Origin: Streptomyces umbrinus
Lineage (GTDB): Bacteria > Actinomycetota > Actinomycetes > Streptomycetales > Streptomycetaceae
Direction of reading: 5' to 3'
Assembly (NCBI RefSeq): GCF_030817415.1
Contig: NZ_JAUSZI010000002.1
Coordinates: 10,267,501 to 10,331,500, forward strand
Length of the DNA: 64,000 nucleotides
Shown: in pieces, positions 51,529 through 60,256 of the stretch
Layout of the letters: every line of letters begins with the position of its first letter
Numbering within the stretch: position 1 is the first letter of the stretch
Position numbers and translations under genes: made by a program
The notes under the pieces: generated by a model
The model's input: only the letters and a program-made list of their open reading frames with translations
Told to the model about the DNA's origin: nothing
Databases searched by the model: none

Positions 51529-52224
51529 ATGAGCGAGCGCGACGAGCACAAGAAGCACGAGGGGACCGGCACGGACATCAGCACCGGCACCGGCACGGAC
51601 ACCAGCACCGGCACCGGCACCGGCGCAGACACCGATACCGACACTGATGGCGTCCTCGCCGAAGTCGGACCGCGACTGCGCCGCATCCGCAAGGAGCGGG
51701 GAGCCACCCTGGCGGGTCTGTCCTCCGCCACCGGAATCTCCGTGAGCACCCTGTCCCGCCTGGAGTCCGGGCTGCGCAAACCCAGTCTCGAGCTTCTGCT
51801 GCCCATCGCCCGTGCCCACCAGGTGCCCCTCGACGAACTTGTCGGGGCCCCGGAGGTGGGCGACCCCCGCATCCGCGCGGCGAAGCCCATCGTCATGCAC
51901 GGCCGTACGCACTGGCCGCTCACCCGCCAGCCCGGCGGTCTCCAGGCCTACAAGGTGCTGGAACCGCGGCGGAAGCAGGAGCCGGACCCGCGGACGCACG
52001 AGGGTTATGAGTGGCTGTACGTCCTCTCCGGGCGGCTGCGCCTGGTGCTCGGCGAGCACGACGTCGTCCTCGGCCCGGGGGAGGCCGCCGAGTTCGACAC
52101 GCGTGTGCCCCACTGGTTCGGGTCGACGGGGGAGGGGCCGGTGGAGTTCCTGAGTCTCTTCGGGCGGCAGGGGGAGCGAATGCACGTACGGGCGCGCCCG
52201 AAGAAGCGTGGCGAAGACGACTGA
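51529..52224 (+). CDS. XRE-family regulator with C-terminal cupin domain
   Basis: A 231-residue regulator from the ATG at 51529. Residues about 10-40 are a threonine/glycine/aspartate repeat (GTGTDISTGTGTDTSTGTGT) encoded by ACCGGC-type units. The XRE helix-turn-helix follows (LRRIRKERGATLAGLSSATG, ISVSTLSRLESGLRKPSLEL), then a cupin (YEWLYVLSGRLRLVLGEHDV, GEAAEFDTRVPHWFGSTGEG). Such HTH-cupin proteins sense small ligands; the divergent oxidoreductase gene is the likely target. Confidence 0.9.
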   Translation: MSERDEHKKHEGTGTDISTGTGTDTSTGTGTGADTDTDTDGVLAEVGPRLRRIRKERGATLAGLSSATGISVSTLSRLESGLRKPSLELLLPIARAHQVPLDELVGAPEVGDPRIRAAKPIVMHGRTHWPLTRQPGGLQAYKVLEPRRKQEPDPRTHEGYEWLYVLSGRLRLVLGEHDVVLGPGEAAEFDTRVPHWFGSTGEGPVEFLSLFGRQGERMHVRARPKKRGEDD

Positions 52225-52317
52225 CACCGACAGGTGCCGACTGTTCCCTGATGGGCAAGCGACCGCTTAGTATGCAATCGAACCCGGTCAGACAAAGCAG
52301 TCCCGTGGAGGCCCGGC

Positions 52318-53298
52318 ATGCAGGCATGGCAAGTGCACGAGATCGGCGAGCCGAGCGAGGTGATGCGGCTTGAGGACGTGGAGCGGCCCACGTCCGGTGA
52401 CGGCCAGGTCCTGCTCAAGGTGCGCGCCGCGAACATCAACTTCCCGGACGCGCTGATGTGCCGCGGGCAGTACCAGGTCAGGCCGCCCCTGCCGTTCACG
52501 CCGGGCGTGGAGATCTGCGGCGAGACCGAGGACGGGCGGCGCGTCATCGCCAACCCGGCGCTGCCGTACGGCGGCTTCGCCGAGTACGCCGTCGCGGACG
52601 CCGCCGCTCTCCTGCCTGCACCCGACGCGCTGGACGACGCCGAGGCGGCCGCGCTGCACATCGGCTACCAGACGGGCTGGTTCGGGCTGCACCGGCGGGC
52701 TCGTCTGGAGGCCGGAGAGACGCTGCTCGTCCACGCTGCCGCAGGAGGGGTCGGCAGCGCGGCCGTGCAGCTCGGGAAGGCCGCGGGCGCCAAGGTCATC
52801 GGCGTCGTGGGCGGCGCCGACAAGGCGGCCGTCGCCCGTGAGCTGGGCTGTGACGTCGTCGTGGACCGGCGTGCCGAGGACGTCGTCGCCGCCGTGAAGG
52901 AGGCCACCGGAGGCCGGGGCGCCGACGTGATCTACGACCCGGTCGGTGGCGACGCCTACACGCAGTCCACCAAGGTCGTGGCCTTCGAGGGCCGCATCGT
53001 GGTCGTGGGCTTCGCGAGCGGCAGCATCCCGAGCCCGGGCCTCAACCACGCGCTGGTGAAGAACTACTCGATCCTGGGCCTGCACTGGGGCCTCTACAAC
53101 ACCAAGGACCCGAAGCTGGTCCTGCGCTGCCACGAGGAGCTGACCGAGCTGGCCGCCCGCGGCGGGATCAAGCCGCTCGTCAGTGAGCGCGTGCCGCTCA
53201 GCGGGGCCGCCGCCGCGGTGCAGCGCGTCGCCGACGGCGTCACCACCGGCCGTGTCGCCGTGGTGCCCTCCCTCGACGAGAACGGAGCCGTCGCATGA
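52318..53298 (+). CDS. NADPH:quinone oxidoreductase family protein (zeta-crystallin-like)
   Basis: A 326-residue zinc-independent medium-chain dehydrogenase from the ATG at 52318 behind GTGGAGG. Features: NFPDALMCRGQYQVRPPLPF, VHAAAGGVGSAAVQLGKAAG (cofactor fold), VIYDPVGGDAYTQSTKVVAF and NYSILGLHWGLY. It reduces enones or quinones with NADPH. It is the first gene of an operon with two acyl-CoA dehydrogenases (ATGA coupling to the next). Confidence 0.9.
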   Translation: MQAWQVHEIGEPSEVMRLEDVERPTSGDGQVLLKVRAANINFPDALMCRGQYQVRPPLPFTPGVEICGETEDGRRVIANPALPYGGFAEYAVADAAALLPAPDALDDAEAAALHIGYQTGWFGLHRRARLEAGETLLVHAAAGGVGSAAVQLGKAAGAKVIGVVGGADKAAVARELGCDVVVDRRAEDVVAAVKEATGGRGADVIYDPVGGDAYTQSTKVVAFEGRIVVVGFASGSIPSPGLNHALVKNYSILGLHWGLYNTKDPKLVLRCHEELTELAARGGIKPLVSERVPLSGAAAAVQRVADGVTTGRVAVVPSLDENGAVA

Positions 53299-54503
53299 CC
53301 GACGCAGCGGGCGGGAGCGGGGCGATCGACGCCGCCGAACTGCGCCGCCGCACCCAGGAGTTGCTGGCCACGCACCCGGTAGCCGGCACCGACCGGGTGG
53401 ACTTCCTCAAGGCCCGATTCGACGCCGGACTCGCCTGGGTGCACTACCCGCAGGGCCTCGGCGGACTCGGTGCGCCGCGTTCCCTCCAGGCCGTCGTGGA
53501 CGCCGAGTTGGAGGCCGCGGGCGCGCCCGACAACGACCCGCGGCGCATCGGCATCGGCCTCGGCATGGCCGCGCCGACGGTCCTCGGCTACGGCACCGAG
53601 GAGCAGAAGAGCCGCTTCCTCAGGCCTCTCTGGGTCGGCGAGGAGGTCTGGTGCCAGCTGTTCAGCGAGCCGGGCGCGGGCTCCGACCTGGCCGCGCTGG
53701 GCACGCGTGCGGTGCGTGACGGCGACAACTGGGTGGTCAACGGCCAGAAGGTGTGGACGTCCAGCGCCCACCTCGCCCGCTGGGCCATCCTCATCGCCCG
53801 TACCGACCCGGACGCGCCCAAGCACCGCGGCATCACGTACTTCATCTGCGACATGACCGACCCCGGTGTCGAGGTGCGGCCGCTGCGCCAGATCACCGGT
53901 GAGGCCGAGTTCAACGAGGTGTTCCTCACCGACGTCCGCATCCCCGACGCCCACCGCCTCGGCGAGGTCGGCGACGGCTGGCGGGTCGCGCAGACCACGC
54001 TCATGAACGAGCGCGTCTCCATCGGCGGCATGCGCATCCCGCGCGAGGGCGGCATGATCGGCCCGGTCTCCAAGACCTGGCGCGAGCGTCCCGATCTGCG
54101 CACCCACGACCTGCACCAGCGGCTGCTCACGCTGTGGGTGGAGGCCGAGGTCGCACGGCTCACCGGCGAGCGCCTGCGCCAGCAGCTCGTCGCGGGCCAG
54201 CCGGGCCCCGAGGGCTCCGGCATGAAGCTGGCGTTCGCCCGCCTCAACCAGGAGATCAGCGGCCTGGAGGTCGAACTCCTCGTCGAGGAGGGCCTGTTGT
54301 ACGAGGACTGGACGATGCGCCGTCCCGAACTCGTCGACTTCACCGGCCGCGACGCCGGCTACCGCTACCTCCGCTCCAAGGGCAACAGCATCGAGGGCGG
54401 GACCAGTGAGGTCCTGCTGAACATCGTCGCCGAACGTGTGCTGGGCCTGCCCTCCGAGCCGCGCACCGACAAGGACGTCGCCTGGAAGGACCTCGCCCGA
54501 TGA
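53295..54503 (+). CDS. Acyl-CoA dehydrogenase, large subunit-like
   Basis: A 402-residue ACAD coupled by ATGA. It has QLFSEPGAGSDLAALGTRAV (flavin loop), NGQKVWTSSAHLARWAILIA, and the C-terminal YLRSKGNSIEGGTSEVLLNI VAERVLGLP region with the glutamate of the EGGTSE motif. The arrangement with a second, shorter ACAD immediately downstream resembles actinobacterial FadE pairs that form alpha2-beta2 heterotetramers for bulky acyl-CoAs such as steroid side chains. Confidence 0.9.
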   Translation: MTDAAGGSGAIDAAELRRRTQELLATHPVAGTDRVDFLKARFDAGLAWVHYPQGLGGLGAPRSLQAVVDAELEAAGAPDNDPRRIGIGLGMAAPTVLGYGTEEQKSRFLRPLWVGEEVWCQLFSEPGAGSDLAALGTRAVRDGDNWVVNGQKVWTSSAHLARWAILIARTDPDAPKHRGITYFICDMTDPGVEVRPLRQITGEAEFNEVFLTDVRIPDAHRLGEVGDGWRVAQTTLMNERVSIGGMRIPREGGMIGPVSKTWRERPDLRTHDLHQRLLTLWVEAEVARLTGERLRQQLVAGQPGPEGSGMKLAFARLNQEISGLEVELLVEEGLLYEDWTMRRPELVDFTGRDAGYRYLRSKGNSIEGGTSEVLLNIVAERVLGLPSEPRTDKDVAWKDLAR

Positions 54504-55600
54504 GCGCCCCCGACCTGCTGTACTCGGAAGAGGAAGAGGCGCTGCGCGCCGCCGTCCGCGACCTCCTCACGGACCACTGCGACGCGCCGGGAGTCATCGC
54601 CCGCACGGAGTCGGACCGGCCGCACGACCCAGAGCTGTGGAAGGCACTCTCGGACGGCATGGGCCTGGCGGGCCTCCTCGTCCCCGAGGCACAGGGCGGC
54701 CAGGGTGCCACGCACCGCGAAGTCGCCGTCGTCGTGGAGGAGTTGGGCCGCGCGGTCGCCCCCGTCCCGTATCTGACGAGTGCCGTCGTCGCGACCGAGG
54801 CGCTGCTCGCGTGCGGGTCCGACGAGGCCGCCGAACTGCTCACCGCCCTCGCGTCCGGCCGCACCATCGGCGCGCTCGCCGTGGCGCTGTCCGCCGCTCC
54901 CGGGGCGCCCTACAAGTCCGTACGCCATGAAGACGGCACTCTGCGCGGGGAGTTGACCGGCATCGCGGACGCGGTCGCCGCGGACGTGCTGCTCGTGCCG
55001 GCGGACGACGGCGGCCTGTACGCAGTGGACGCCGGTGCCGACGGTGTCACGGTCACCCCGCGGGTCTCCCTCGACCTGACCCGGCCGGTCGCCACGGTCA
55101 CCTTCGACGGGGCCCCGGCGCGCCTCCTCACCCCGGACGCCGCACCGGCCGTACGGCGTGCCCTGCGCACCGGAGCCGGACTGCTCGTCTCCGAGCAACT
55201 CGGCCTCGCCGACTGGTGTTTGACGGAGACGGTCCGCTACCTGAAGGAGCGCAAGCAGTTCAACCGCCCGGTCGGCGGATTCCAGGCGCTCAAGCACCGG
55301 CTCGCCGCGCTGTGGCAGGAGGTCGTGGGCACGCGCGCCGCGGCCCGCAACGCCGCCGACGCGCTGGCCACCGGGAGCCCTGACGCCGACGTGGCGGTCG
55401 CCGTCGCCCAGGCCTACGCCGCGCCCGTCGCGGTCCATGCCGCCGAGGAGGCGGTCCAGTTGCACGGCGGGATCGGCATGACCTGGGAGCACCCGGTCCA
55501 CCTCTACCTGAAGCGCGCCAAGGCCGACTCGATCGCGTACGGCACGGCGGGCGCCCATCGCGAGGCACTGGCCGGTCTGGTGGACCTTCAGGCCCCCTGA
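54500..55600 (+). CDS. Acyl-CoA dehydrogenase, small subunit-like
   Basis: A 366-residue ACAD starting MSAPDLLYSEEEEALRAAVR at an ATGA overlap. The N-terminal helical domain and C-terminal ETVRYLKERKQFNRPVGGFQ and HGGIGMTWEHPVHLYLKRAK are present, but the catalytic glutamate region of the first protein (EGGTSE) is absent and the flavin loop is weak. That fits a partner subunit of a heteromeric dehydrogenase. It is the last gene of the operon, followed by a strong terminator. Confidence 0.88.
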   Translation: MSAPDLLYSEEEEALRAAVRDLLTDHCDAPGVIARTESDRPHDPELWKALSDGMGLAGLLVPEAQGGQGATHREVAVVVEELGRAVAPVPYLTSAVVATEALLACGSDEAAELLTALASGRTIGALAVALSAAPGAPYKSVRHEDGTLRGELTGIADAVAADVLLVPADDGGLYAVDAGADGVTVTPRVSLDLTRPVATVTFDGAPARLLTPDAAPAVRRALRTGAGLLVSEQLGLADWCLTETVRYLKERKQFNRPVGGFQALKHRLAALWQEVVGTRAAARNAADALATGSPDADVAVAVAQAYAAPVAVHAAEEAVQLHGGIGMTWEHPVHLYLKRAKADSIAYGTAGAHREALAGLVDLQAP

Positions 55601-55631
55601 CCTCGACCTGGTCCACTTCCGCCGACGGCAC

Positions 55632-55670
55632 GAAGGCCCGCTCCGACCCCCCGGACAGGAGCGGGCCTTC
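55632..55670 (+). terminator. Strong terminator after the acyl-CoA dehydrogenase pair
   Basis: GAAGGCCCGCTCC (55632-55644) pairs exactly with GGAGCGGGCCTTC (55658-55670), followed by GCTTTA. Confidence 0.85.
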
Positions 55671-55698
55671 GCTTTACCCACGTCCCCCATCATGCATA

Positions 55699-55717
55699 AT
55701 TGCGAACTGTTCGCAAT
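55699..55717 (+). promoter_or_regulatory. Nur-box-like palindrome (nickel uptake regulator)
   Basis: ATTGCGAA-CTG-TTCGCAAT is a perfect 8-3-8 inverted repeat. Its core TTGC-N9-GCAA matches the Nur box I recall from S. coelicolor (tTGCaa-N5-ttGCAA). It lies 33 bases before the start of the substrate-binding-protein gene, where a Fur-family repressor would block transcription when nickel is sufficient. Confidence 0.7.
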
Positions 55718-55749
55718 AACTGTTGATGTTCATTAGGGGTGGGGGTGGC

Positions 55750-56962
55750 ATGAGGGCCCGATCGATACGAGGCATGGGCACCCTGGCGACGGCCGCCGCT
55801 CTGGCGACCGTCGCCTCCGCGTGTTCGGCGCCCGGTGAGGGGGCGAGCGGGGATGCGGCGACCTCGGCCGTCGTCGGCATCGCCTACGAACCGGAGACCC
55901 TCAGCCCGCTCCTCGGCTTCGGCAAGGACGGCAACTCCAAGATCTTCGACGGGCTGCTCACCCACGACGCCGACCTGAAGCTGAAGCCCGCACTCGCCGC
56001 CGCCCTGCCCGAGGTGAGCGACGACGGGCGCACGTACACCTACGCGTTGCGCGAGGGCGTGAAGTTCAGCGACGGCGAGCCGTTCACCGCGAAGGACGTC
56101 GTCTTCACCTACGAGACGATCCTCGACGAGAAGACCAACAACGCCTCCAAGGGCGAGCTCGACGCGATCGAGAGTGTCGAGGCGAAGGGCGACGACACGG
56201 TCGTCTTCCGGCTCAAGTACCCCTACGCGCCCTTCGCGGAGCGCACGGTGCTGCCCATCGTGCCCGAGCGCATAGCCGGCGGCCAGGACGTCAACACGGG
56301 CTCGTTCGGGACGGAGCCCGTCGGCACCGGGCCCTACAAGCTGGCCAAGTGGTCCAAGGGCGAGCAGCTCGTCCTGCAGGCCAACTCCGGTTACTGGGGC
56401 GGACTTCCGAAGATCGAGCGCTTCACCATGGCGATCATCAAGGACGACGACGTACGCGCCACCCGGCTGCGCTCCGGCGACCTCGACGGCGCGATCCTCC
56501 CGCCGAACCTCGCCAAGGCCTTCCGGGGGTCGGGGCAGAAGACGTACGCGGCCAAGAGCTTCGACTACCGCGCGGTCACCCTGCCGACCGGCAACAAGGT
56601 CACCGGGAACACCGCCGTGCGCCGCGCCCTCGACATCGCCGTCGACCGGCAGGCCATGGTCGACGGCATCCTCGAAGGCGCCAGCAAGGTGGCCCACGGA
56701 CCCGTCCCGACGGACAGCGAGTGGTTCACCGAGGGCACCGAGCGGACGTACGACCCGAAGAAGGCGCGGACGGTCCTCGACGCGGCCGGCTGGAAGCCGG
56801 GCAAGGACGGGATCCGCGTGAAGGACGGCGTCCGCGCGAGCTTCCCGCTCTGGTACGTCTCCGGCGACAAGCTCCGTCAGGACCACGCCCTCGCGTACGC
56901 CTCCGACGCCAAGAAGATCGGCGTCGAGGTCGAGGTGCAGGCGGGCACCTCGGAGGTCATCG
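55750..56962 (+). pseudogene. Nickel/peptide-type ABC substrate-binding lipoprotein, 3'-truncated
   Basis: The ATG at 55750 begins a lipoprotein signal (RSIRGMGTLATAAALATVAS, lipobox ASAC). About 400 residues match family 5 binding proteins (NikA/OppA): PALAAALPEVSDDGRTYTYA, FSDGEPFTAKDVVFTYETIL, GTGPYKLAKWSKGEQLVLQA and RRALDIAVDRQAMVDGILEG. Homology stops at VEVQAGTSEVIEP near residue 404, about 100 residues short of the family length. The frame then runs out of phase through an ATPase fragment. The Nur-type box upstream suggests it served nickel uptake. Confidence 0.8.
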
Positions 56963-57544
56963 AGCCTGAGCGCCGGGGAGGCCGTCGGGCTCCAGGGACC
57001 CAGCGGGTGCGGCAAGTCCACGCTGGCCCGGGTCGCCGCGCTGCTGCACCGGCCCGACTCCGGCGAGGTCGTCATGGACGGCGAGCCGGCCGGCGGCTGG
57101 CGCCATCGCGCGCCGCGCGCCCAGCGCACCGCCTTCGGGATCGTCTTCCAGCAGCCACGCCTCTCGGCGGACCCCCGGCTGCGGCTCGCGGACCTGATCG
57201 CCGAGCCGCTCCGGGCCACTGGGCAAACCGTGGACGGCGTACGGGAGTTGGCCGAAACCGTGGGGTTCGGATCGGACCTGCTGGCCCGTCGGCCCCACGA
57301 GGTCAGCGATGGGCAGCTGCAGCGCGCCTGTCTCGCGCGGGCGCTCGCGCTGCGGCCTCGCTGGCTCGTCTGCGACGAGATGACGGCGATGCTCGACGCC
57401 TCGACCACGGCCGCGCTGGTCGGCGTCGTGGAGACCTACCGGCGGGAGAGCGGGGCCGGACTGCTGGCCGTCGGGCACGACCGGGTACTGCTGGAGCGGT
57501 GGTGCGACCGGACGGTCGGGTGGGCCGAGTTGACCTCGGTGTGA
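56963..57544 (+). pseudogene. Remnant of an oligopeptide/nickel-type ABC transporter ATPase (DppF/NikE-like)
   Basis: Directly after the junction, in another frame, the sequence reads LSAGEAVGLQGPSGCGKSTL (Walker A), FGIVFQQPRLSADPRLRLAD (Q-loop), SDGQLQRACLARALALRPRW (signature, S-D-G-Q), LVCDEMTAMLDASTTAALVG (Walker B) and VGHDRVLLERW. The first 30 or so residues and start codon are missing. An ATG at 57074 could give 156 residues without Walker A. The last gene of a five-gene transporter thus survives as a fragment fused to the first. Confidence 0.8.
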
Positions 57545-57677
57545 ACGTCCGCCGGAGGCGGTCGACCGAAGTGAACGCACAGCGGCAGTCCGGCCAACTC
57601 CCCGCACGGCCCTGCTCCTTGACCCCCGCGAGGACCGATACTCGCTGAGGCCCATACGGCATCTCAGGGAGGCAGAC

Positions 57678-58538
57678 ATGGCCCTCACCACCCGTCGCAG
57701 AGCCCTCACCACCCTCGCCGCCGCGGTGGCGGGCAGCGTCGCCGTTCCCGCGTACGCGCAGGCGACCGAGGGCGGACACCGGCCGCGCCCCCTGTGGCGC
57801 GCCCATGCGCACAACGACTACCTCCACCCCCGGCCCCTCCTCGACGCGCTCGACCACCGCTTCGGAAGCGTCGAGTCGGACATCTTCCTCGTCGGAAACC
57901 AGCTCCTGGTCGCCCACGACCCGGTCGAGCTCGACCCGACCCGGACCCTGGAATCCCTCTACCTCGCCCCGCTCGCAGCCCGTGTGAAGGCCAACCGCGG
58001 CTCGGTGTACCGGGGGCAGCGCAAGCCGCTCCAGCTGCTCATCGACATCAAGACCGAGGGCGCGTCCACATACCAGGAGCTCGACCGCCAACTGCGCCGC
58101 TACCGGCACCTGTTCACGACGTACGCGCATGGCCGGGTCCTCCCAGGCGCGGTGACGGCCGTGGTCTCCGGCGACCGCGCGGCCCGTGTCCCGATGGAGG
58201 CCCAGACCGTGCGGCGGGCCTTCTACGACGGCCGCCTCCTCGACCTCCTGGCCCCCGTGCCGGCCCCCGCCTCCTTCATCCCGCTGATCAGCGACAACTG
58301 GACGCTCAACTTCACCTGGCAGGGCGTCGGCGCCTTCCCCGAGGTCGAGCGCCAGAAGCTGCGCGGCATCATCGCTGCGGCGCACTCCCGCGGGCAGAAG
58401 GTCCGCTTCTGGGCCACCCCGGATCTGGCGGGGCCCGCCCGTGACGCGGTCTGGGGCGAACTCCTCGCCGCCGACGCCGACTACGTCAACACCGACGACC
58501 TCGCGGGCCTCGAAGCGTTCCTGGACGCCCACAAGTAG
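57678..58538 (+). CDS. Secreted PLC-like phosphodiesterase family protein
   Basis: A 286-residue protein with a Tat-type signal (TTRRRALTTLAAAVAGSVAV, with the RRR pair, cleaved near AYAQA). The mature start LWRAHAHNDYLHPRPLLDAL, then SVESDIFLVGNQLLVAHDPV, is the TIM-barrel active-site pattern of the GDPD/PI-PLC superfamily (H-N and E-x-D). It probably cleaves phosphodiesters outside the cell; the substrate is unknown. Confidence 0.8.
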   Translation: MALTTRRRALTTLAAAVAGSVAVPAYAQATEGGHRPRPLWRAHAHNDYLHPRPLLDALDHRFGSVESDIFLVGNQLLVAHDPVELDPTRTLESLYLAPLAARVKANRGSVYRGQRKPLQLLIDIKTEGASTYQELDRQLRRYRHLFTTYAHGRVLPGAVTAVVSGDRAARVPMEAQTVRRAFYDGRLLDLLAPVPAPASFIPLISDNWTLNFTWQGVGAFPEVERQKLRGIIAAAHSRGQKVRFWATPDLAGPARDAVWGELLAADADYVNTDDLAGLEAFLDAHK

Positions 58539-58707
58539 GTCCACGAGCGCGCGTGGCCCAGCGATCACCGACCGACGGGCGTAGCCCAGCGCTTTCACGC
58601 GCAGTCAACACACGTTCGGCGGACACGTCAGCCGCCCGGACGAACCTCCCGCTACGCCACACTTGCGGCCGAAAGCCGCGGTGTGGACGTGGCGGAGGAG
58701 GTTGACG

Positions 58708-58902
58708 ATGGCCATTTCCATCTCTGTGGTCCTGTTGCTCTTGATCCTTGCGGTGGTCTTCCTCCGCAACGGCGCGCTGAAGCTCTCGCACGCCGTGGTC
58801 TGCGTGCTGCTCGGCTTCTATCTCGCGAGCACGAGCATGGCGCCGACCATCCACAGCGGGCTCACGGCGACCGCCGACGTCGTCAGCAGCCTCAGGCCGT
58901 GA
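58708..58902 (+). CDS. Small two-span membrane protein, 64 aa
   Basis: The ATG at 58708 behind GGAGGAGG gives MAISISVVLLLLILAVVFLR, NGALKLSHAVVCVLLGFYLA, STSMAPTIHSGLTATADVVS. Two hydrophobic segments are joined by a short basic loop. A hairpin (CCACAC/GTGTGG with CGGC/GCCG, 58657-58686) lies just upstream of the ribosome site. The function is unknown; similar proteins occur in Streptomyces. Confidence 0.65.
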   Translation: MAISISVVLLLLILAVVFLRNGALKLSHAVVCVLLGFYLASTSMAPTIHSGLTATADVVSSLRP

Positions 58903-58932
58903 GCCCGCGGCAGAGGTGAGGCGGGCGGATCA

Positions 58933-60174
58933 CTACCGCGAGAACACGCCGATCCCGTTGGGCACCGGCCTCTCCGCCCCGCCGCTGGGATGGTTGCGCA
59001 CGGTCGCCATCGTCGAGCCCGGCTCCCGGGCGGCCAGCGTGGTCGAACCGCCGCCGTCGAGGCTGAAGGCGTCCATGGAACCCAACTCCCGCATGGCGTC
59101 GGCGACTTCCGCGATGGTGAGTCCGGTGCGGAACTCGGGTGCCCCGTCCAGCGCGAGCAGCAGGAGCCGGCGGCCGCCGTCCGAGATGCCCGCGGCGGTC
59201 CGTACCGCCGCGGTCGTGGTGTCCAGACCCGCGAGCGGCTGCCCGCCTCTCAGGACCGGATAGCCGCCGATCACGAACCGGTACGGGATCCTCGACGCGG
59301 CTGCCACCAGCCGGTGCCGCACCGTGACCCGCTCACCGAGGGACAGCTTCCGCAACTGCTGGGCGCCCGCCTCCCGGCCGACCAGGACAGTGGTGCCGGA
59401 AGCGATGGGTCCGTTGCCGGGTGTGTCGGCCGATGACACGACCCGGCCGTCCTGGACGGTCACCTCATGGGTGTCCGTGCTGCAGGGCGCGGCCCGGTCG
59501 GTGTCCGTCCCGCAGGTGGCCCGCACCCGCGAGACGGTGCCCCAGTCCGAGGTGAACGCGCCGACGGAGCCGACCGGCAGGGCGTACTGATTGAGCCCGC
59601 CGAGCGGCAGCCGCGTCTCGGTGGTGGCGACCGAGCCGTCGAGGGCGAGGCTGTCGAGGCGGGCCCGATGGTCCGTGCCCACGCCGAGTACGTCCCGGGT
59701 GCTCGTACCGGGCGGCAGGGCGGGGCCGAAGCGCTGGCCGTCGGGGACCGCGGCCTTGAGCGTGCGCCCGCCCGCGATCGCGGGACCGACGGACGCGCCG
59801 GTCGCCTCGACCCCCGGATGCTGGGTCTCGGTGATGTTGAAGAAGTCGCCGTTGACGCCCGCGACGGCACCCTGTGCGTCGGCCAGCCGCGACACGGGAG
59901 CCCGCGCCGCGACCACGCCGGGGTGCAGCAGGTCCACACTCACCCGCGGATTGCGGAGATCGACGCTGAGCACATGTGCGTGCGCCACACCCTTGGCGGC
60001 CGGAATGTCGAACTCGGTGTAGCGCACGCCGGGTGCGAGCCGGTGGAAACCCGGCGGGCCGCCGTCCGGCGCGCCACTGGCCGGTGCCGCCCCCGCGAGG
60101 GCGGCACCGGCCAGTGCGCTCCATGCCGCTACAACCGTCAGTGCGGTTCTGAGTCGTCCGGTGCGTCGTCTCAC
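58933..60174 (-). CDS. Secreted phosphodiester glycosidase family protein (NAGPA-like)
   Basis: A 413-residue protein with a signal peptide (TGRLRTALTVVAAWSALAGA, ending PASGA). The NAGPA domain has GVNGDFFNITETQ, RLLLLALDGAPEFRTGLTIA, and the C-terminal SLDGGGSTTLAAREPGSTMA and RPVPNGIGVFSR, the family's calcium/active-site segments. Relatives uncover N-acetylglucosamine from phosphodiesters or process wall polymers. It is convergent with the small membrane-protein gene. Confidence 0.88.
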   Translation of the reverse strand: MRRRTGRLRTALTVVAAWSALAGAALAGAAPASGAPDGGPPGFHRLAPGVRYTEFDIPAAKGVAHAHVLSVDLRNPRVSVDLLHPGVVAARAPVSRLADAQGAVAGVNGDFFNITETQHPGVEATGASVGPAIAGGRTLKAAVPDGQRFGPALPPGTSTRDVLGVGTDHRARLDSLALDGSVATTETRLPLGGLNQYALPVGSVGAFTSDWGTVSRVRATCGTDTDRAAPCSTDTHEVTVQDGRVVSSADTPGNGPIASGTTVLVGREAGAQQLRKLSLGERVTVRHRLVAAASRIPYRFVIGGYPVLRGGQPLAGLDTTTAAVRTAAGISDGGRRLLLLALDGAPEFRTGLTIAEVADAMRELGSMDAFSLDGGGSTTLAAREPGSTMATVRNHPSGGAERPVPNGIGVFSR

Positions 60175-60256
60175 GCTGCCCCTGCTCTCTCCGCTGTCTC
60201 CTCAAATGGCCCAGGACACAAGGGAGTTCACCACAGAGCAGGTGGCGTGACGACGA

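Noticed and set aside
48798..51923. A 1041-codon minus-strand frame running upstream of the DNA ligase into the oxidoreductase region
   Set aside because: Only the part from the ATG at 50345 carries ligase homology; the upstream part is an out-of-frame shadow of the oxidoreductase gene.
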